NCBI GenBank assembly: GCA_030640275.1
Contig: DAOWJR010000010.1
Location: forward strand, 1 to 24,856
Length of the DNA stretch: 24,856 nt
Source of the DNA: Actinomycetes bacterium
Lineage (GTDB): Bacteria; Actinomycetota; Humimicrobiia; JAHJRV01
Direction: 5' to 3'
Part shown: piece after piece, positions 23,255 through 24,856 of the stretch
Layout: each line of letters starts with the position of its first letter
How positions within the stretch are numbered: the first letter of the stretch is position 1
Made by a program: the position numbers and the translations under genes
Notes under the pieces: generated by a model
The model's database searches: none
The model's input: only the letters and a program-made list of their open reading frames with translations
Told to the model about the DNA's origin: nothing

Positions 23255-24729
23255 GAGTATCTTCAAAAACCAGAGAGGGTATAGAAGATGTAATTAAGCA
23301 ATTGGAGAAACTTTCCCTACTTAAATTTAAAAGGGATATTAACTTACCAATTAGACTTCCAATAGACCGTGCTTTTACACTTTCTGGAATAGGAACTGTA
23401 ATTACAGGTACATTATGGTCTGGAACAATTAAACCTGACGATGAAGTGGAGATACTCCCTCAAGAAATCAGATGTAGAATAAGAAATGTTCAGGTTTTCA
23501 ATAACGATGTTGAAAAGGCATTTGCTGGACAGAGAGTTGCTTTAAATTTAATAGGGGTTAAAAAGGATCAGATAAGTAGGGGTGATATTATTTTAGAACC
23601 AGGATATTTATCCCCAACCTTTTTAATAGATACTAAAATTGAAATTTTATCAAATCAAAAATACAGTCTTAAGTCCGGAAAAAAAATAAAATTACATCAT
23701 GGGACAAGAGAGATCATAGGTAGAGCTTCTTTATTTGGTTTAAAGGAGGTAAAACAAGGTGAAGATGGTTTTGCTAGATTCAAATTGGATTACCCCTTGA
23801 TTATTAAGAACTATGACAGATTTATAATTAGAAATCCCTCTTCATTAAGAACGATGGGTGGTGGATTGATACTTAGGTCACGTCCACCGAGAAAAAGATT
23901 AAAAAGGGAAGAAACTATAAATCAACTTAATATCTTAAATAGCAGTGATAAAAAAGAGATAATTTCTTTTTGGATAAGAGAAAGCTATCCAGAACCCCTA
24001 ACTATCGAAGAAATATTCAAAAAAGCGGAGATTTCTAAAGAGGAAGTTAAAAATATTATAGAAAATTTATTAAATTCAAGTAAAGTTATAAATATATCTA
24101 TGTCTGGTGAGCCAGAGTACCTTTTAATATCTGACTTTCAAAGATTAAAACAAGAAATAGTTTCATATTTAAAAAAATACTACTTGGAGAATCGTTTAAA
24201 AATTGGAATTGACATAGAGATTTTAAGAAGAAAATTTTTTTTATCTATACCAAAATCAAAATTTGAAAAATTAATTGAAAAATTACAAAAGGATGAAATT
24301 ATATATAAAAAAGGTTCGAAAATATTATCTCCAGTGATATCCTATGAATTAAGTGGAAGATATAGGGAAAATTATTTATTGGCTAAAAATAGTATAATAG
24401 ATGGAAAATTCTCACCACCAGATGTTAAGCAGTTAGCTAAAAATTTAAGCATAAGTGTTGAAGAAATCAGTCAATTATTGAGTATCTTAGAAGATAAGAA
24501 AGAAATAGTTAAGGTAAAAGAGGGAATTTTTTTTGATGTAAAATCATTTGAAGAAGCAAAAATAAAGTTAATGCAAACTATTAATAAAGAGGGAAAAATT
24601 ACATTAGCAAAGTTTAGAGATATTTTAAGAACATCAAGGAAATATTCAGAAGCCCTTTTAAATTTTTTTGATAAGGAAGGATTAACTGTAAGAATAGAAG
24701 ATTATAGAATCCTTAAAAAAGGTAAATAA
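23248..24729 (+). CDS. selB: SelB elongation factor, C-terminal part (domains 2-3 and winged helices)
   Basis: This frame continues SelB after the break. Coding continuity runs from about 23248; the frame is open from 23239, and a TTG at 23302 could be called as an independent start but has no ribosome site. Domains 2 and 3 begin with LPIRLPIDRAFTLSGIGTVITGTLWSG and include KIKLHHGTREIIGR and a closing RFIIRNPSSLRTMGGG. From about residue 360 of the joined protein, four winged-helix-like repeats follow, the part that binds the SECIS hairpin in selenoprotein mRNAs. The joined protein would be about 643 residues, a normal SelB length. All domains are present, so only the single frameshift prevents a full-length product. 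Confidence 0.92.
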   Translation: MVRVSSKTREGIEDVIKQLEKLSLLKFKRDINLPIRLPIDRAFTLSGIGTVITGTLWSGTIKPDDEVEILPQEIRCRIRNVQVFNNDVEKAFAGQRVALNLIGVKKDQISRGDIILEPGYLSPTFLIDTKIEILSNQKYSLKSGKKIKLHHGTREIIGRASLFGLKEVKQGEDGFARFKLDYPLIIKNYDRFIIRNPSSLRTMGGGLILRSRPPRKRLKREETINQLNILNSSDKKEIISFWIRESYPEPLTIEEIFKKAEISKEEVKNIIENLLNSSKVINISMSGEPEYLLISDFQRLKQEIVSYLKKYYLENRLKIGIDIEILRRKFFLSIPKSKFEKLIEKLQKDEIIYKKGSKILSPVISYELSGRYRENYLLAKNSIIDGKFSPPDVKQLAKNLSISVEEISQLLSILEDKKEIVKVKEGIFFDVKSFEEAKIKLMQTINKEGKITLAKFRDILRTSRKYSEALLNFFDKEGLTVRIEDYRILKKGK

Positions 24730-24779
24730 ATATTTAAATAAAAAATGGGAAGCTCTGGGTATTAGAGAAGATCCTGGTT

Positions 24780-24813
24780 GTCATTGCGAGGGACAGAGTC
24801 CCGAAGCAATCTC
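24780..24813. repeat. GC-richer hairpin repeat (CATTGCGAGG...CGAAGCAATCTC type)
   Basis: This 34-base element reads GTCATTGCGAGGGAC, AGA, then GTCCCGAAGCAATCTC. ATTGC and GGGAC on the left pair with GTCCC and GCAAT on the right, giving two 5-pair stems with a small internal loop and a 3-base tip. Its base composition stands out from the AT-rich surroundings. Elements beginning TCATTGCGAGG and ending CGAAGCAATCTC are, to my knowledge, common dispersed repeats in many environmental bacterial genomes. Only one copy is in this window. It could act as a terminator-like structure for the selA-selB transcript. The rest of 24730-24856 shows nothing else I can identify. Confidence 0.7.
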
Positions 24814-24856
24814 TACTCAAGACAAGTTTCGTTGACTGAAAATGTCTTCGAAAATA

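Noticed and set aside
1..24856. tRNA or rRNA genes, CRISPR arrays, prophage genes
   Set aside because: No cloverleaf-like sequences, regularly spaced repeats, or phage structural or integrase genes could be recognised on either strand.

Overview
This AT-rich window looks like a bacterial chromosome segment from an anaerobe. It carries about two dozen tightly packed genes, nearly all in the + orientation. Two gene clusters are better known from Actinomycetota. One is an ECF sigma factor and its zinc anti-sigma next to trxB, trxA and a signal-peptide-less PG-binding/amidase protein, which resembles the mycobacterial sigM-rsmA-trxB2-trxC-cwlM locus. The other is dnaK-grpE-dnaJ-hspR. Together with the CO-dehydrogenase maturation factor CooC, the electron-bifurcating NfnAB and the selenocysteine genes selA/selB, they suggest a low-GC anaerobic lineage, possibly deep Actinomycetota. 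Atribacterota or a Bacillota-like group cannot be excluded. This placement is inference: there is no rRNA or other taxonomic marker in the window.

Layout. 1-1326: an IscB RNA-guided nuclease cut by the window edge, followed by a palindromic region. 1312-2976 (- strand): anti-sigma and ECF sigma. 3191-6874: trxB, a short IS200/IS605-like end remnant, trxA, a CwlM-like amidase and an NlpC/P60 endopeptidase. 6908-8468: an AcuC-like deacetylase and a small lipoprotein. 8520-12939: a heat-shock operon with a consensus sigma-A promoter set inside a long imperfect palindrome, then dnaK, grpE, dnaJ and hspR. 12953-13723 (- strand): a DUF72 protein. 13876-17151: cooC, nfnA and nfnB. 17384-19279: a DUF4349 lipoprotein, a 370-base gene-poor gap, a YtxH-like protein and a DUF951 protein. 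19316-24729: ychF, a methyltransferase, selA and a frameshifted selB. 24780-24813: a short GC-richer hairpin repeat.

Functionally, the first half covers envelope and thiol stress response plus cell-wall hydrolysis and protein folding. The second half covers redox metabolism (CooC and NfnAB imply CO/ferredoxin/NADPH chemistry elsewhere in the genome) and selenocysteine incorporation. No clearly new multi-gene system is visible. The points most worth checking are the IscB locus, the palindrome at the dnaK promoter, the selB frameshift and the actinobacterial-type synteny.
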